From positions 258,173 to 322,172 of the forward strand of contig NZ_JAFKCT010000006.1 in NCBI RefSeq assembly GCF_017254915.1: a DNA stretch of 64,000 nucleotides, in the 5' to 3' direction. Position 1 is the stretch's first letter. Each line of letters starts with the position of its first letter. Positions 1 to 10,113 of the stretch are shown here, piece by piece. This DNA is from Algoriphagus oliviformis (GTDB lineage Bacteria > Bacteroidota > Bacteroidia > Cytophagales > Cyclobacteriaceae). Both the position numbers and the translations under genes were made by a program. The notes below the pieces were generated by a model, which searched no databases, was not told where the DNA came from, and saw only the letters and a list, made by a program, of their open reading frames with translations.

Positions 1-2
1 CG

Positions 3-245
3 GCGATCGGTGGTTCCTTCATCGGGATGAGCAGCAAAAAGTACGTAAAAGGCATCGAATCCATCCTTTTGGCTTCTCTCATATTCGGGGTGCTCTTTGC
101 CCGATCAAGCCAGTTTTTTGAGGGGTATGGCGGGGCCTTGGGGACCTCCGCCTGCATTTCCGTGCTGACGGCCGTCAGCTGGAGAAGGCTGGTCAAGCGA
201 TCGAGGCAGAAAGTCAAAAGAGCCTGGATACGCTCTGGCCGATAG
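3..245 (+). CDS. C-terminal part of an unknown small membrane protein
   Basis: The reading frame is open from the left edge and ends at TAG 243-245. An internal ATG at 27 exists, but the sequence before it (AIGGSFIG) is equally protein-like, so I treat the gene as cut by the window edge. The visible part has a hydrophobic segment (ILLASLIFGVLFA), a glycine-rich turn, a second weaker hydrophobic stretch and a very basic tail rich in Arg and Lys. Short proteins of this shape include phage-holin-like and DUF membrane proteins, but no family is identifiable. It converges with the giant-protein operon, with only 11 bp between the two stops. Confidence 0.45.
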   Translation, partial: AIGGSFIGMSSKKYVKGIESILLASLIFGVLFARSSQFFEGYGGALGTSACISVLTAVSWRRLVKRSRQKVKRAWIRSGR

Positions 246-256
246 GCGGGAAGACT

Positions 257-2026
257 TTATTCTCCTTTCTTCTCGATAGGTAAAAGGCGATCAAACATCA
301 ATCCGCTCCAGCCCTCGCCTCTGCCTGTGGTCTTGGTTCTTCCTACCCAAAGTATCGTTTTGCCGTCGATCCAGCGCGTTCGCTTGAAGGCACGCTTCAC
401 AATCACGCCCGCCCTGGGCACTTCCTCCTCCTCGATGAAGTGAACCGGCTGCTGTTCTTTGAGCAAAAGGCTGCTTGGCGCGGGGGCATTGGGGATTTTT
501 GCCCTTTGCAGGCGAATCTCCTGCTCACTTCCGTTTTTGTGGACCGGGATGAAAGGGATCCAGTTTTCTGGAACGGAAGTTCCGGCCAGGTATCGGACCT
601 TGGACTCAGGATTGTCGGGCTCATCCAGCGGGCTAAAACGTGGCCGGATCAGCTTCACCTCCCTTCCCCCACCGGCGATTGAGGGAACGGTGTTTTCAAT
701 CGCCCACACCATATTGGTCATCTCGTCCCGCATGAAATTCACCTTTTCCAAAGGCTCGCTTTGCTGGAGCTTCAGGATCGAGGGAGCGAGGTAAAATCTG
801 TTTCTGGGCGACTGTAGGTCATGCCGCTCGTTGTGGCGGAACATCGCAAACTCGTGCCAGGCCACTTCCGGATCGGTAAAGGTCGGCTCGATCAGTACGT
901 GCTGCCCAAACACATCGGTGACGAGTATATTTTTGACCTCACAGTAGGTATTGATCTTCATGGGATACGGCAGTACAAACCAATCGTTGGAATAGGTAAT
1001 CCCGTATTCGGTGATGAGCATGGACAGCAGCCCGGTGGTTCCTGACTGGATCTTGGCAAAGTCGATCTGGCCATCCTCCATCTGCCAAAAACGGGGATTA
1101 GGAATCCCGGAGTATTGCAGTGGGGTGGGAATGAAAGTCTGCACACCCACTCTCAGCTGGCCGGTCTGCTGGATCTCCGAAGGCGTAGATCTGACATTCT
1201 CGTCAAAGCTGCTCCAATCCAACTTTCCCGAGGCATACTGGTCAGCTTCGAGCACGACTGTTTTGCCATTTTCGGGATTCGGCATCTCCAGGTGAAAATT
1301 GTATTCCATTCGCTCCGGCGTCCACGCATTTTGGCCCGATTCGCCCTGATAGTAGAGCGCCTTGTACCAAACTTGAAATTGCTCTGCTATGGTCGTCGTG
1401 AGCAGGTTGCGGTCAGCGGCCTTGAAGGCAGCCTCATTGTTGACCCAGTCTTGAAACGTCCCGTCCGTCATCGCCTGCAGGATCGCGTGTCCATCGGGAA
1501 ACTTGCCCAACACCGTCTGCGCAAAAAGAACCCCTTCCCTATCCTGTGCATTTTGATCGGACGAGAGCGGGAATCTTTCGAGGAATGCCGGACGCAATCT
1601 TTTCCTGCCCTGCTCGCTTAGTATCCTAAAAAATTGCCTGCCCATCTGCACCTGCAAAAACAGGTTGACCTCCACCGCCTCGTGCTCGACTTCTGGCTCC
1701 AGGGGAGTCTGGCTCGGGTCGTATTTTTTAGACGCTTTTCCCGAAATCGCCAGCACACCGGGTTCCTGTTCCTCAGAGAGGATTTTTGCCTGGCAGGCAG
1801 TCCCCGCATCCTCCCCCTGAAACTCCCCGAGCTGCCACTGCCGAGTCAGCATCCATAGGGGGTCGGCCGTCTCAGCCCGGAGGCTTTTCTCAAACTCCGC
1901 CTGTCTCGGAAGTCCCTCCAGACGGTTGCGATTGGAAATGAAAGGCTCAAAAAAGCGCTTGTCCAAAACGGAAGTCGCCAGATTCGCGCTGGCCTTTAGC
2001 TTGGCAAATTCACTCAAAGTCAGCAT
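257..2026 (-). CDS. Uncharacterised 589-residue protein of the giant-protein cassette
   Basis: Last gene of the five-gene minus-strand cassette. It starts with ATG six bases after the stop of the 1623-residue gene, so it is almost certainly co-transcribed. There is no signal peptide, membrane segment or lipobox, so a cytoplasmic location is inferred. Conspicuous blocks are DPLWMLTRQWQLGEFQGED near residue 55 and, near the middle, PNPRFWQMEDG followed by YGITYSNDWFVLPYPM, which is rich in aromatic and acidic residues. I recall similar blocks in uncharacterised proteins of other bacteria but know of no assigned function. No nucleotide-binding, protease or nuclease motif is seen. The C-terminus is basic and carries no type IX secretion domain. 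Confidence 0.85.
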   Translation of the reverse strand: MLTLSEFAKLKASANLATSVLDKRFFEPFISNRNRLEGLPRQAEFEKSLRAETADPLWMLTRQWQLGEFQGEDAGTACQAKILSEEQEPGVLAISGKASKKYDPSQTPLEPEVEHEAVEVNLFLQVQMGRQFFRILSEQGRKRLRPAFLERFPLSSDQNAQDREGVLFAQTVLGKFPDGHAILQAMTDGTFQDWVNNEAAFKAADRNLLTTTIAEQFQVWYKALYYQGESGQNAWTPERMEYNFHLEMPNPENGKTVVLEADQYASGKLDWSSFDENVRSTPSEIQQTGQLRVGVQTFIPTPLQYSGIPNPRFWQMEDGQIDFAKIQSGTTGLLSMLITEYGITYSNDWFVLPYPMKINTYCEVKNILVTDVFGQHVLIEPTFTDPEVAWHEFAMFRHNERHDLQSPRNRFYLAPSILKLQQSEPLEKVNFMRDEMTNMVWAIENTVPSIAGGGREVKLIRPRFSPLDEPDNPESKVRYLAGTSVPENWIPFIPVHKNGSEQEIRLQRAKIPNAPAPSSLLLKEQQPVHFIEEEEVPRAGVIVKRAFKRTRWIDGKTILWVGRTKTTGRGEGWSGLMFDRLLPIEKKGE

Positions 2027-2032
2027 GTCTTG

Positions 2033-5000
2033 TCAGTTTTTTTCCCACTTGGTGTACAGTTGCATATTGGTGGACTTGACCAGCTGCATGAATTTGTCAT
2101 TCAGGGTCAGGTAGTCCAAGGACACGTTGGCTTCCTTGACGTCATAGGAAGCGATGGTCATCGGAAGAAGGATCTTGAGCACATCGTGCTCCATCAGCTG
2201 ATCCGGCTCCACAGCCCGGGACCGAGATCGCCGGATGGTGTCATTCAGCACGCCCTGCAGCACGTCCCAGTCCCATTTCCCACTTTGCGTAGGCTCCACG
2301 GCCAGCAGCACCGCTTGGGGTGCCGTTGCATTGGGCTGGTTATAATGGTAGGCAAGCCCGGTGATCTCCTCTTCCACGGGGATTTTTTCCGTCCATTCAT
2401 CCAAAATCAACACCGACTGCAAGTCCTTGGTCTGCGCAGCCTGCGCCCCTAGGCACGCAAGGGAAACGGTATCCTCCATGATATTGAATGGCTTGCCTGC
2501 GTATTCTTTGGGAAACTCAAAGCCGAGCCAGCTATCGTCAGGACGGAAAGGAACCTGCGCCAGCGAAAGGTCCATCGCTTCGTTGCCCAAGGCCTCGCTC
2601 ATAAACCGCAGCGTTTCAAAACGCGCCACCGCGGGTCTCACCCTCGCCACCGACTGCAGCCAAGACTCCTTGTTTACCTCCCCACTCAGCCCGGTCTTCC
2701 CATTGATATACTTCAGGAGCTGCTTTTCGTCTTTCAGGGTCTTTTTCATGACGTCCTCATTGGAGTATAGGAAGCGGGGGATCGGCAAAAAGTCCTCCCC
2801 TAACAAGGCCTTTGCGGCCTCAGATAGCGACTTCAACCGAGGAATCACCTCCGTCTCTGTTGCCGCCTTCGCGAGCCTTTCCGCACCCAGCTCGATCTTG
2901 GCATTTACTACTTTCCAAAGGTTTCCAACCCTGGACAGCAGGTCCTCCTGGCTTTCACCGACCTCTGGCCCCAAGCTTTGAGGATACGCCAGCTGCACGC
3001 CAAACAAGCTTGCGGACTCCTGAAACTCTCTGATCCCCGACAGCGTCTCCGGCGAAAGATCCACTGCCTGATAGAGCTGGGACGGCTCAACACTTGCCTC
3101 TGCCAGGCCAAACAGCGCCGACATGCTCGGAGGATTTGTCTCGTCTTTGGGCAAGGACGGCCCTGGCACCATGGCACCAAATGCCTCCACCATGCTTCGC
3201 AGCGAGCCCAGCCCTTCTTCTATTCTTTGCCTGTAGTCTTCAAAATCCACCCCTGTCAACTCGAGCGAATTGACCACCGATTTTGCCCTGCTCGCAAAGT
3301 CTCTCGCGTCTGCCACGCGGCTCTGGCCCAAGCTCATCTTGATGCTTCGCAAAAGGGGAAAAGCGGAAGCCAAACTGATCGCAGAGGCACGCAGTTCGGG
3401 AGAAAACTCGATCTGGAGACGCACGGAGGCTTCCAGCCTCTTAGATTTCCTAAAATAAGAGGCGATCCGGCTCTCCAGCTCCGTGGCGCCAGCGGAGAGG
3501 TCTTCGGACAGCAAGTACACCAGATCGATGGGTTGGAGCCCTAGGTCATCGAGGGACACCAGTTCGGTTTTGGACCGGGCTCCCGTCTCCGGGATCGAGG
3601 TGACACGGCACATGATCTTGCGGGGATCGCCGATCAGCTCGGCAACCCATCGGTTCAATCCCGGCTCGAATGCCGCTCGGGGACTCGGGTCGGCAGGCCA
3701 GCCCTTTCCCGGAGGGGAAAACTTTTTGACATCCAAATGCGCCGCGATTCTATGCGTATAGGTCAGCAGACTCGATCTGGGCGTATCCAGCACCTGTATC
3801 TCGGGAGGCGTATCGGCCATCAGCGCCGAGTTCAACACGCCGGAGGTCCGGTCTCTATTTCCCTGGGTGATCTGAAAAGCCGCCTCGGTGACCAAAAGGT
3901 CGTTGCACGCGTCCAGGGTATTTGCCAGCTGGGCTTTGAGTGCGAGCACCAAAGGTCTATGCGCCGCCACTGTGACCAAACTGCTGACCTCCGCATCTGA
4001 AGCCTTCAGGATTTTCAGCCCATTGACCACAGGGTAGCTGTCGATGGTCTCCTGGGCCTCCGTGGCTCCCTGCTGAGGGATCGACAGGTTTTCGATCTCG
4101 TATTTGCTTCGAAAAGCCTGGATATACCGATTCAGGTTGTGGGCGGGATTGCTGGTAGTGGCATCGTGCAGCCCCCTCTCAAACTCGTATCCGAGCAAAA
4201 CCTCCAGTCTTTGGCCATTGCGTATCCCCTCAAACAGCGCCATCGCCCGTCTCGCTCGGTCACTGGAGAGGTTCATGGCAAAAAGACTGGGATTGGAGGG
4301 GCTGGCGTGGTTTTTATAGCCAGCCAAGAGCAGGCCGACGGCCGTCGCATGGTTGAGGGAAGGGACGTGTGAAAATCCCGCGTTTTGCTTGAGCTTGATT
4401 GGAGGCGTCCCGTCTTTTGGCCAAAGCTCCTTGGGGACGGTGCGCTGGTTCAAGACTTTTTTGGGCTCCGGACGGAGGTTTTCCACCCAGCCATAGGAGG
4501 CCAGATAGACGCCCGTTGGAGCTTTTGCCCTGTTTTGTTGGAGCCTCCTGGTAAACAAGCCCATCTGCCAGGCATCCAGCCGATACGAGCAGAGGTCCAC
4601 GAAGTCCGCGAGATTTCGCTCCAAGGCTTTGGTAGAAAGCCCTCCGAGATAGTTCATCGCTGCCCGCATCGGGGCAATGTTCGGATTCCAAGGCAGCCGG
4701 ATCCTTGGATTGAGGAGATGGTCGCCGAGGCTGGTATTGACGTTGGCAAAGGCGTTGGAATTGATTTTTTTGGGATCTCCCTTCAGCAGTTCAAAGCTGG
4801 TGAGGTCCTGGTTATTTTTGTCCATGTTGAAAAAACTCTTTTCAAACATGGCCGACTTGATCACCTGGTTGTTTGCTTGGTAGGCTTTGGTTCCCGCCTG
4901 CTTCAGTTCCGAGAGAAGCGCATGGCGCATCAACAGGGCCAGCAGTGACCGTGGGGGCTTATCTCCTCCAAAATTCACCGTCTCGATCTCGGCGAGCGTG

Positions 5001-6904
5001 CACCTTGTCCCCATATACTCGGCGTAGTTCAGTCCCGACTTGGGCAGCTTGGGCAGAAACTCCGCGTCCGAGGCAGCCACGTCCGGCAAGATCAGCTTGT
5101 CTGCGCCGATGGGATTGGTCCACTGGTAAAAGACCATGTTGGAGATCAAGGGGTAAAAATTGCCCTTGGCAAGGGGATTGAACCCTAGCGTAGTAAGAAA
5201 CTCTACTATCCTTTGGTTGAGGTTTTTGATCTCCACATTGAAAAAGGACTGGTTCACCAACGGGGAAGCCAGACTATAGTCGGGGAGGTTACCCAGGCGC
5301 TGGCGAAAAGCCACCGAGCCCGGCTGAAGTCCCAGTATTTTCAGCAGAATCTCCCAGCTGTCCCCAGGCATCCCCACGCGCGGCACTTTGGCCGAAAGCT
5401 GGTCCCACACCGACTGCAGGCGCTTCAGCACCTCCGCCAAGCCGATGAAAAACTTTCCGGATGCGGCTTCATTCCAGCGGGACAGGTCACTGGTGAGCAG
5501 CACCCCATAGGGCTGGTCTCCTACCCGAATTGCCGACAAGGGACCTCGGGCTGTGACAAAAGAGGTGAAAAAGCTCCGTATCTGGACAGCGTCGGCCTCC
5601 TTGATCGCCGGCTCCATGAGCTCCTCAAAGTAATAGGCAAGGGTGGCGGCGTACAGTGCCCGATTCATCATCAGATTGTCAAAATGGTCCATCTGCGCCG
5701 CGTGGGAGAGGTCTTTGAGCACCTCCCTGTTTATCCCAAATCCTTGCGCAAACAAGTCCAAATCCGACTGGGGATTGGCAGGCACGGCCTGTTCCTCATA
5801 GTACCCTTTGGACAGGTTGTCCTCGTTGCGGGAATAGCCTGACGCGCCGGTTTCGGTGTTGTTGGTGGGAGTGCCTTGCGGCAAAAAAGACAGGCCCTTG
5901 GAGGAGTAGTGGTGATTCTCAAAAAGGTCTTCAACGAGCTTTTTGCCGGACTCGGGATCCGCCGAGTGAAGAAGGCCCAAAACCGTGATCCGCTCGATCG
6001 ATCCGTCCGCCACCCGCATCGCTGGACTGAGCTTCACCTTCATCCCAAGCCCCTTTGCCACTGCCTTGTCAAAACTCTGGAGCCAGGCGATTTCCTCCTG
6101 AAAGACAATCTCATCCTCTTTTTTGGCAAAAGGCTGCTCGGTGGCCAGGGGGTCAGGCCCCAAGAAAACCGTATCAGGGATCACTGCGCCCACCTGCTCG
6201 TGGACGGCCTTGCCATGGGCAAAGATGGTCAGTACAAACCTGTCCGGCAGAGCCTGCGTCCTTGCGGCCCGCGTCCAGCTGCTTTCCTTGAATTGGGTAT
6301 GCTTCGGAAAGTCCAAGTTGGCAGGCGGAGGGCTGTCGGTCTTGGGCCAATTGAGCGGCCGGGTCGCCTTGGCTATCCAAATGGCGCGCTGGGGACTGAT
6401 GGACACGGCTTTGAGGTTTTCCCAAGCCAGTTTCTTCTTCGACTCCGCCTCTTCTCCCGGAGGAAAACTGTGCAAACCTGCCCTCTTGGCCCAGTATTCC
6501 TCCCCTGCCTCCACTTCCTTTTCCGCAAGCAAGGGCTCATGGGTATCGGCGTGGATGTCGTCTGGAAAGATCCTGACCCAAAGTTCCTGGGCCGCACCCA
6601 CGGGAGTGACGAACCGTGTCTCGATCCTCACAGGCAGCATGACTATGGGCAAGTCCCCGCTGAGTTCGCGGGTGAGCGTACGATGGTTCACAGCCAGCAG
6701 GCCCGTGATGGCGGCATTGAGGGAGACTTCGGTTTGTCTGAAAAGCAGCTCTTTCTGCTTGGATGCGCTGCTCATGGTCACGGAAGTCCCCTTCTTGGCC
6801 TTAGAGGCCATCTCCAGCTTATCCGAATAGCTTGATTTCTCAGCCGAGCTGTAGGTTTCGCGCAGTTGCTTGATTTTTTTTATCTGCTCTAGGAAAGTTG
6901 CCAT
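2033..6904 (-). CDS. Uncharacterised giant protein (1623 residues) of the cassette
   Basis: I place the start at ATG 6904 (MATFLEQIKKIKQL). The frame is open further upstream, but that part would lie inside the preceding gene and reads as low-quality basic sequence. The N-terminal 60 residues are charged and helical. A block near residue 95 reads PVRIETRF and then RIFPDDIHADTHEPLL. The central region includes RVGDQPYGVLLT and an R-rich stretch ending LEVLLGYEFERGLHDA. The C-terminal third is largely helical. No signal peptide or transmembrane helix is evident. I associate these blocks with large uncharacterised bacterial proteins that have no function assigned. The length and the juxtaposition with three other large proteins suggest a structural or scaffold component; this is inference. 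Confidence 0.85.
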   Translation of the reverse strand: MATFLEQIKKIKQLRETYSSAEKSSYSDKLEMASKAKKGTSVTMSSASKQKELLFRQTEVSLNAAITGLLAVNHRTLTRELSGDLPIVMLPVRIETRFVTPVGAAQELWVRIFPDDIHADTHEPLLAEKEVEAGEEYWAKRAGLHSFPPGEEAESKKKLAWENLKAVSISPQRAIWIAKATRPLNWPKTDSPPPANLDFPKHTQFKESSWTRAARTQALPDRFVLTIFAHGKAVHEQVGAVIPDTVFLGPDPLATEQPFAKKEDEIVFQEEIAWLQSFDKAVAKGLGMKVKLSPAMRVADGSIERITVLGLLHSADPESGKKLVEDLFENHHYSSKGLSFLPQGTPTNNTETGASGYSRNEDNLSKGYYEEQAVPANPQSDLDLFAQGFGINREVLKDLSHAAQMDHFDNLMMNRALYAATLAYYFEELMEPAIKEADAVQIRSFFTSFVTARGPLSAIRVGDQPYGVLLTSDLSRWNEAASGKFFIGLAEVLKRLQSVWDQLSAKVPRVGMPGDSWEILLKILGLQPGSVAFRQRLGNLPDYSLASPLVNQSFFNVEIKNLNQRIVEFLTTLGFNPLAKGNFYPLISNMVFYQWTNPIGADKLILPDVAASDAEFLPKLPKSGLNYAEYMGTRCTLAEIETVNFGGDKPPRSLLALLMRHALLSELKQAGTKAYQANNQVIKSAMFEKSFFNMDKNNQDLTSFELLKGDPKKINSNAFANVNTSLGDHLLNPRIRLPWNPNIAPMRAAMNYLGGLSTKALERNLADFVDLCSYRLDAWQMGLFTRRLQQNRAKAPTGVYLASYGWVENLRPEPKKVLNQRTVPKELWPKDGTPPIKLKQNAGFSHVPSLNHATAVGLLLAGYKNHASPSNPSLFAMNLSSDRARRAMALFEGIRNGQRLEVLLGYEFERGLHDATTSNPAHNLNRYIQAFRSKYEIENLSIPQQGATEAQETIDSYPVVNGLKILKASDAEVSSLVTVAAHRPLVLALKAQLANTLDACNDLLVTEAAFQITQGNRDRTSGVLNSALMADTPPEIQVLDTPRSSLLTYTHRIAAHLDVKKFSPPGKGWPADPSPRAAFEPGLNRWVAELIGDPRKIMCRVTSIPETGARSKTELVSLDDLGLQPIDLVYLLSEDLSAGATELESRIASYFRKSKRLEASVRLQIEFSPELRASAISLASAFPLLRSIKMSLGQSRVADARDFASRAKSVVNSLELTGVDFEDYRQRIEEGLGSLRSMVEAFGAMVPGPSLPKDETNPPSMSALFGLAEASVEPSQLYQAVDLSPETLSGIREFQESASLFGVQLAYPQSLGPEVGESQEDLLSRVGNLWKVVNAKIELGAERLAKAATETEVIPRLKSLSEAAKALLGEDFLPIPRFLYSNEDVMKKTLKDEKQLLKYINGKTGLSGEVNKESWLQSVARVRPAVARFETLRFMSEALGNEAMDLSLAQVPFRPDDSWLGFEFPKEYAGKPFNIMEDTVSLACLGAQAAQTKDLQSVLILDEWTEKIPVEEEITGLAYHYNQPNATAPQAVLLAVEPTQSGKWDWDVLQGVLNDTIRRSRSRAVEPDQLMEHDVLKILLPMTIASYDVKEANVSLDYLTLNDKFMQLVKSTNMQLYTKWEKN

Positions 6905-6930
6905 AGCGAAAAGTTTACCGTTTGCCCATT

Positions 6931-9900
6931 CTACTTTTTCCAGAAATCCCTCTTGTACACCCCATAGTGCTGCAGTAGGCTCGTGCGGACCTTTGCCCCT
7001 TGGTTCTGCTCGTTGATTTCCTTGTCCAGCATCTCGGAGGCGTGCACAGCCACCATCACCGGGCGCTGGATCAGGATAGAGGCCATGTCGGCGGAGCTTC
7101 TGCCCCAGACACCCTTGGCTGCCGTCGGATCCTTTTTGTTTGGCTGCTTGCTGCCGCTGGCAAATGGCAAGGCCTCGGCACCGAAGTTTTCCCAAGAGAG
7201 ATCGTTCCAGGTAAACTTGGTCGGGTCTACGGGGTCAAACTTGATGTCCATGCCAAAGCGAGGCTCTCCCGGCACTTCGGCGATCACAAAAAACCACCCC
7301 TCCTTGTTCCCCGGAAAATCCGCCATCGCCGTGATGCCCGCCGCCTCCTCGATGGTCAGGTCAAAGCCCAAAAGCTTGATGTCCGGTGGCAACTCGGCCT
7401 GATAGATCGGGAAGCGCACCTCCTTCTTAAACTTCGTCTCGTCCAGATCTTGGGTGATCACCCATTTCCCGTCTTTCTTGAATGCCTTCTGGGCATAGAC
7501 GACCGTGTTGGGAAACTTCTTGAGCAGCTCACCCCGGATCACAAAAACGAGCTGCTCGGAATCACCCTCCTTGTCCCGGGCATTGTTCCTTCCCAACTTG
7601 GCCGCTTTGGGCCACTTGTGGATCGGTGCGATGTCCTTCAACGACTCCGAGTCGGTAGGACTGCTGTCCGGTGTCACAAAGCCTTTCACATCCCAAAACT
7701 GCCGGAAATAGCTCCCCCGCATATCAGTCGGGTATTCCCTCCACAGCAGCTCCCGGCCCATTTCAAAATTTAAGCCCACCAGATAGGACTCGATGAATTT
7801 CTGGTTGGTGCGCAACAGCGAAAACGTATTGGGCTGGATCAGGTGGAGATTGGGCAGGAGCAGCTCCTTGTCCCGATCCACCAAAAACTTATAGGAAGGA
7901 GCCGGAAAATCAGGATAAGCCATCGCCGGAAGAAAGTCCGGATCCACGCTCGGCCTCTTCGTACCCGGGCCCCAGAAAATCCTCGAGTCCAGAAGCTTCT
8001 TGTATGCCGCCAGCGGCTTGAAGGTCTGGAGGCTGTCGATAGCCAGCTTATTGGTATCAACACTGGGCGGCGCAGGCGGTATGTCCCTAAACTTGAACAC
8101 CACATCGTAGTCCACAAAGGCATTTTTGTAGGCCGTATGGGCTGCAAAGCCCGTGTCTTTCACCACGTCGATAGGCTTGATCACAGAGACGGCATCTACC
8201 TTGAGCACAATGGAATCCAGCCTAATCGCCGAAACAGGGGTAGTCTTCTTGATTGCTGTCGGGCCGGTCACCTTGGGCACGGTGACTTTGGGCTGGTTCA
8301 CCGCCTTGACCACATCCTTGTTGAGAAGCTTGTCCCAAGCAGCGACTTCCGGAAGTCCCCCAGCAAAGTCCTTCTGGAAGAAAACGGCATCCTTGTCCAA
8401 GTTGGACTGCAGACTCCACACCTTCAAGTTTTCCAGCTTGGGCGGAATCGCCACCACATTGATTCCACTCAGGGAGGCGAGTCCTATGAATTTGTCGATC
8501 GATGCGGCAGTCAAGCCTCCGACGGCGTTGGTTTTTTGCAGAAGCAGGGAGAAAGACGGCATCACTGAGGCCTGCTTCTCGATGGCACGCACCACAGACG
8601 TGTTTGGCCGGAGGATTTTTTGAAAACCCGCCATCAGGGTCGCATCCGGAATTTTCCCCTGATTCACGGTTTTCTTCACCGTGAGTCCCCCAGATAGGAT
8701 CTTGGAGGAAAGATTTCTACTGAAGGAAAGCACGTTTTCCTTGGGCTGGGGGAGAATGTTTTTGATATAGGCGCGCTCCATGGTCTGGGCCATGAGCTGC
8801 GCCATCTGCATCTTCCTGTTGGCTTCCAACACGTCGTTTAGCTGCTTCCAGGCCTGATCCATCAGATTTTCTTGGTCATCCTGTACGGCCTGCACCCCAA
8901 ATCCCGCCGGCACGCGGGTTCGTGGGTCACGGTTTAGGTCGTTGTACCACACTTCGGACGCAGGATCAAAAGTCGGAATCACCTTTTCCCCCGGCTTGCT
9001 CAGATCCTTTCGCATCGCATGGTACATCCCGTAGAAAGGCATCGTCACAATCGGGTCTTCATCGGGGTTTTCGACCTGCCCACGGTTGAGGTTGAGCAGC
9101 TTGCCCAGTTCCGTCTGAAATTCATTGGGCTGGATCTGTGTCGAAACAGCCGTCGGGGCCATTACCGCCCCCTCCAGCAAAACGGTCTTTGGGCTGGGAG
9201 CGGGGATTTCCTCGGTAGAGTCCGCGCGAAAATATCCCGGAGCGGAGCAATCCATCGGCCTAGATCCCACCCGCTCGTCCATCACACGCGGCTCGATCAA
9301 TTTCACCAAAGACTCAAAGTCGAAGTTGGCTCCGGTACGGAAATGCCATCTATAGTAGACGGGAAACTCCAAATCCGAGCCCGTACCCCAAGCGGCCTGC
9401 TGGGCCATCACACCTGCCGGATCGCGCTCCAGTCCTGCCAATCGCCCGGTCTCGAAACTCGGAACAAGAAATGCATGATACATCACGTTGGGTTCCAGCT
9501 TTCTTGGGCACATCACCCGACTGTAGACCCCATCCGGATCGGTCTTCACCCCCTGGCGAAATGCCGCGATATTGCTTTCAAAGACATTTCCCGATTTGGG
9601 CAGGTTGGCATGCATGTGCGCCCAAAGGTGGATTTCCCCGTGAGGCTGTAGCGCCGCGGCATCCAATACCTTGATCGAACGGAGCGGCTTCTGTCTTTTG
9701 GTATCCTCAAACTCCGTCTCTTTTAGAACGATGAGACTCAGCCAAGGCCTGAGCTTTCTTCCCTCATCCGTAGCAGATGCGGGGGTATAGCGCCAAGGAA
9801 AATCCTCATCGTAAAATTCGATGTAGGCTAGGTAGTTGGGCTCGAAATTGGAAATCCCGTCTCTCGGCTCCGTCCGCACGACCATGTCCGCATTGACGCC

Positions 9901-10104
9901 TGTGATGTCGCCGGGGCCCTGGAGGGTGAAATTCATCCTCGGCACGGCCATCGTACCGTTCAGCTTGATATCCACCGGGATCTGCGCACGCTCGACCTGC
10001 ACCCCGGGGTTTGCCCCCAAGGTGTCTTTCTCGATGACGTTGGCCGAGATGCCGCGCCTGGACCAAGAGAAGAAGTTGTATTGCCCAAAATTCATAGCTG
10101 TCAT
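6931..10104 (-). CDS. Uncharacterised giant protein (1057 residues) of the cassette
   Basis: Starts with ATG 10104 (MTAMNFGQYNFFSW; a second in-frame ATG lies nine bases on) and follows the DUF6603 gene by nine bases. The N-terminal region holds MNFTLQGPGDITG, an aromatic and acidic stretch (YIEFYDEDFPWRYTPA) and RPWLSLIVLKETEFED. Next comes EFPVYYRWHFRTG near residue 250. Residues about 415-460 form a Gln/Met-rich helix. The middle (about 500-680) is low in recognisable motifs, and the C-terminal third resumes folded-looking sequence such as NFEMGRELLWREYPTDMRG. There is no signal peptide or transmembrane segment. I cannot assign a family. Its position suggests a partner of the DUF6603 protein and the 1623-residue protein. 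Confidence 0.85.
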   Translation of the reverse strand: MTAMNFGQYNFFSWSRRGISANVIEKDTLGANPGVQVERAQIPVDIKLNGTMAVPRMNFTLQGPGDITGVNADMVVRTEPRDGISNFEPNYLAYIEFYDEDFPWRYTPASATDEGRKLRPWLSLIVLKETEFEDTKRQKPLRSIKVLDAAALQPHGEIHLWAHMHANLPKSGNVFESNIAAFRQGVKTDPDGVYSRVMCPRKLEPNVMYHAFLVPSFETGRLAGLERDPAGVMAQQAAWGTGSDLEFPVYYRWHFRTGANFDFESLVKLIEPRVMDERVGSRPMDCSAPGYFRADSTEEIPAPSPKTVLLEGAVMAPTAVSTQIQPNEFQTELGKLLNLNRGQVENPDEDPIVTMPFYGMYHAMRKDLSKPGEKVIPTFDPASEVWYNDLNRDPRTRVPAGFGVQAVQDDQENLMDQAWKQLNDVLEANRKMQMAQLMAQTMERAYIKNILPQPKENVLSFSRNLSSKILSGGLTVKKTVNQGKIPDATLMAGFQKILRPNTSVVRAIEKQASVMPSFSLLLQKTNAVGGLTAASIDKFIGLASLSGINVVAIPPKLENLKVWSLQSNLDKDAVFFQKDFAGGLPEVAAWDKLLNKDVVKAVNQPKVTVPKVTGPTAIKKTTPVSAIRLDSIVLKVDAVSVIKPIDVVKDTGFAAHTAYKNAFVDYDVVFKFRDIPPAPPSVDTNKLAIDSLQTFKPLAAYKKLLDSRIFWGPGTKRPSVDPDFLPAMAYPDFPAPSYKFLVDRDKELLLPNLHLIQPNTFSLLRTNQKFIESYLVGLNFEMGRELLWREYPTDMRGSYFRQFWDVKGFVTPDSSPTDSESLKDIAPIHKWPKAAKLGRNNARDKEGDSEQLVFVIRGELLKKFPNTVVYAQKAFKKDGKWVITQDLDETKFKKEVRFPIYQAELPPDIKLLGFDLTIEEAAGITAMADFPGNKEGWFFVIAEVPGEPRFGMDIKFDPVDPTKFTWNDLSWENFGAEALPFASGSKQPNKKDPTAAKGVWGRSSADMASILIQRPVMVAVHASEMLDKEINEQNQGAKVRTSLLQHYGVYKRDFWKK

Positions 10105-10113
10105 TTTATTGTC

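Noticed and set aside
6905..7195. N-terminal extension of the 1623-residue protein into the preceding gene
   Set aside because: The extra 97 codons lie largely inside the end of the 1057-residue gene and read as basic, low-quality sequence, while ATG 6904 gives a natural start.
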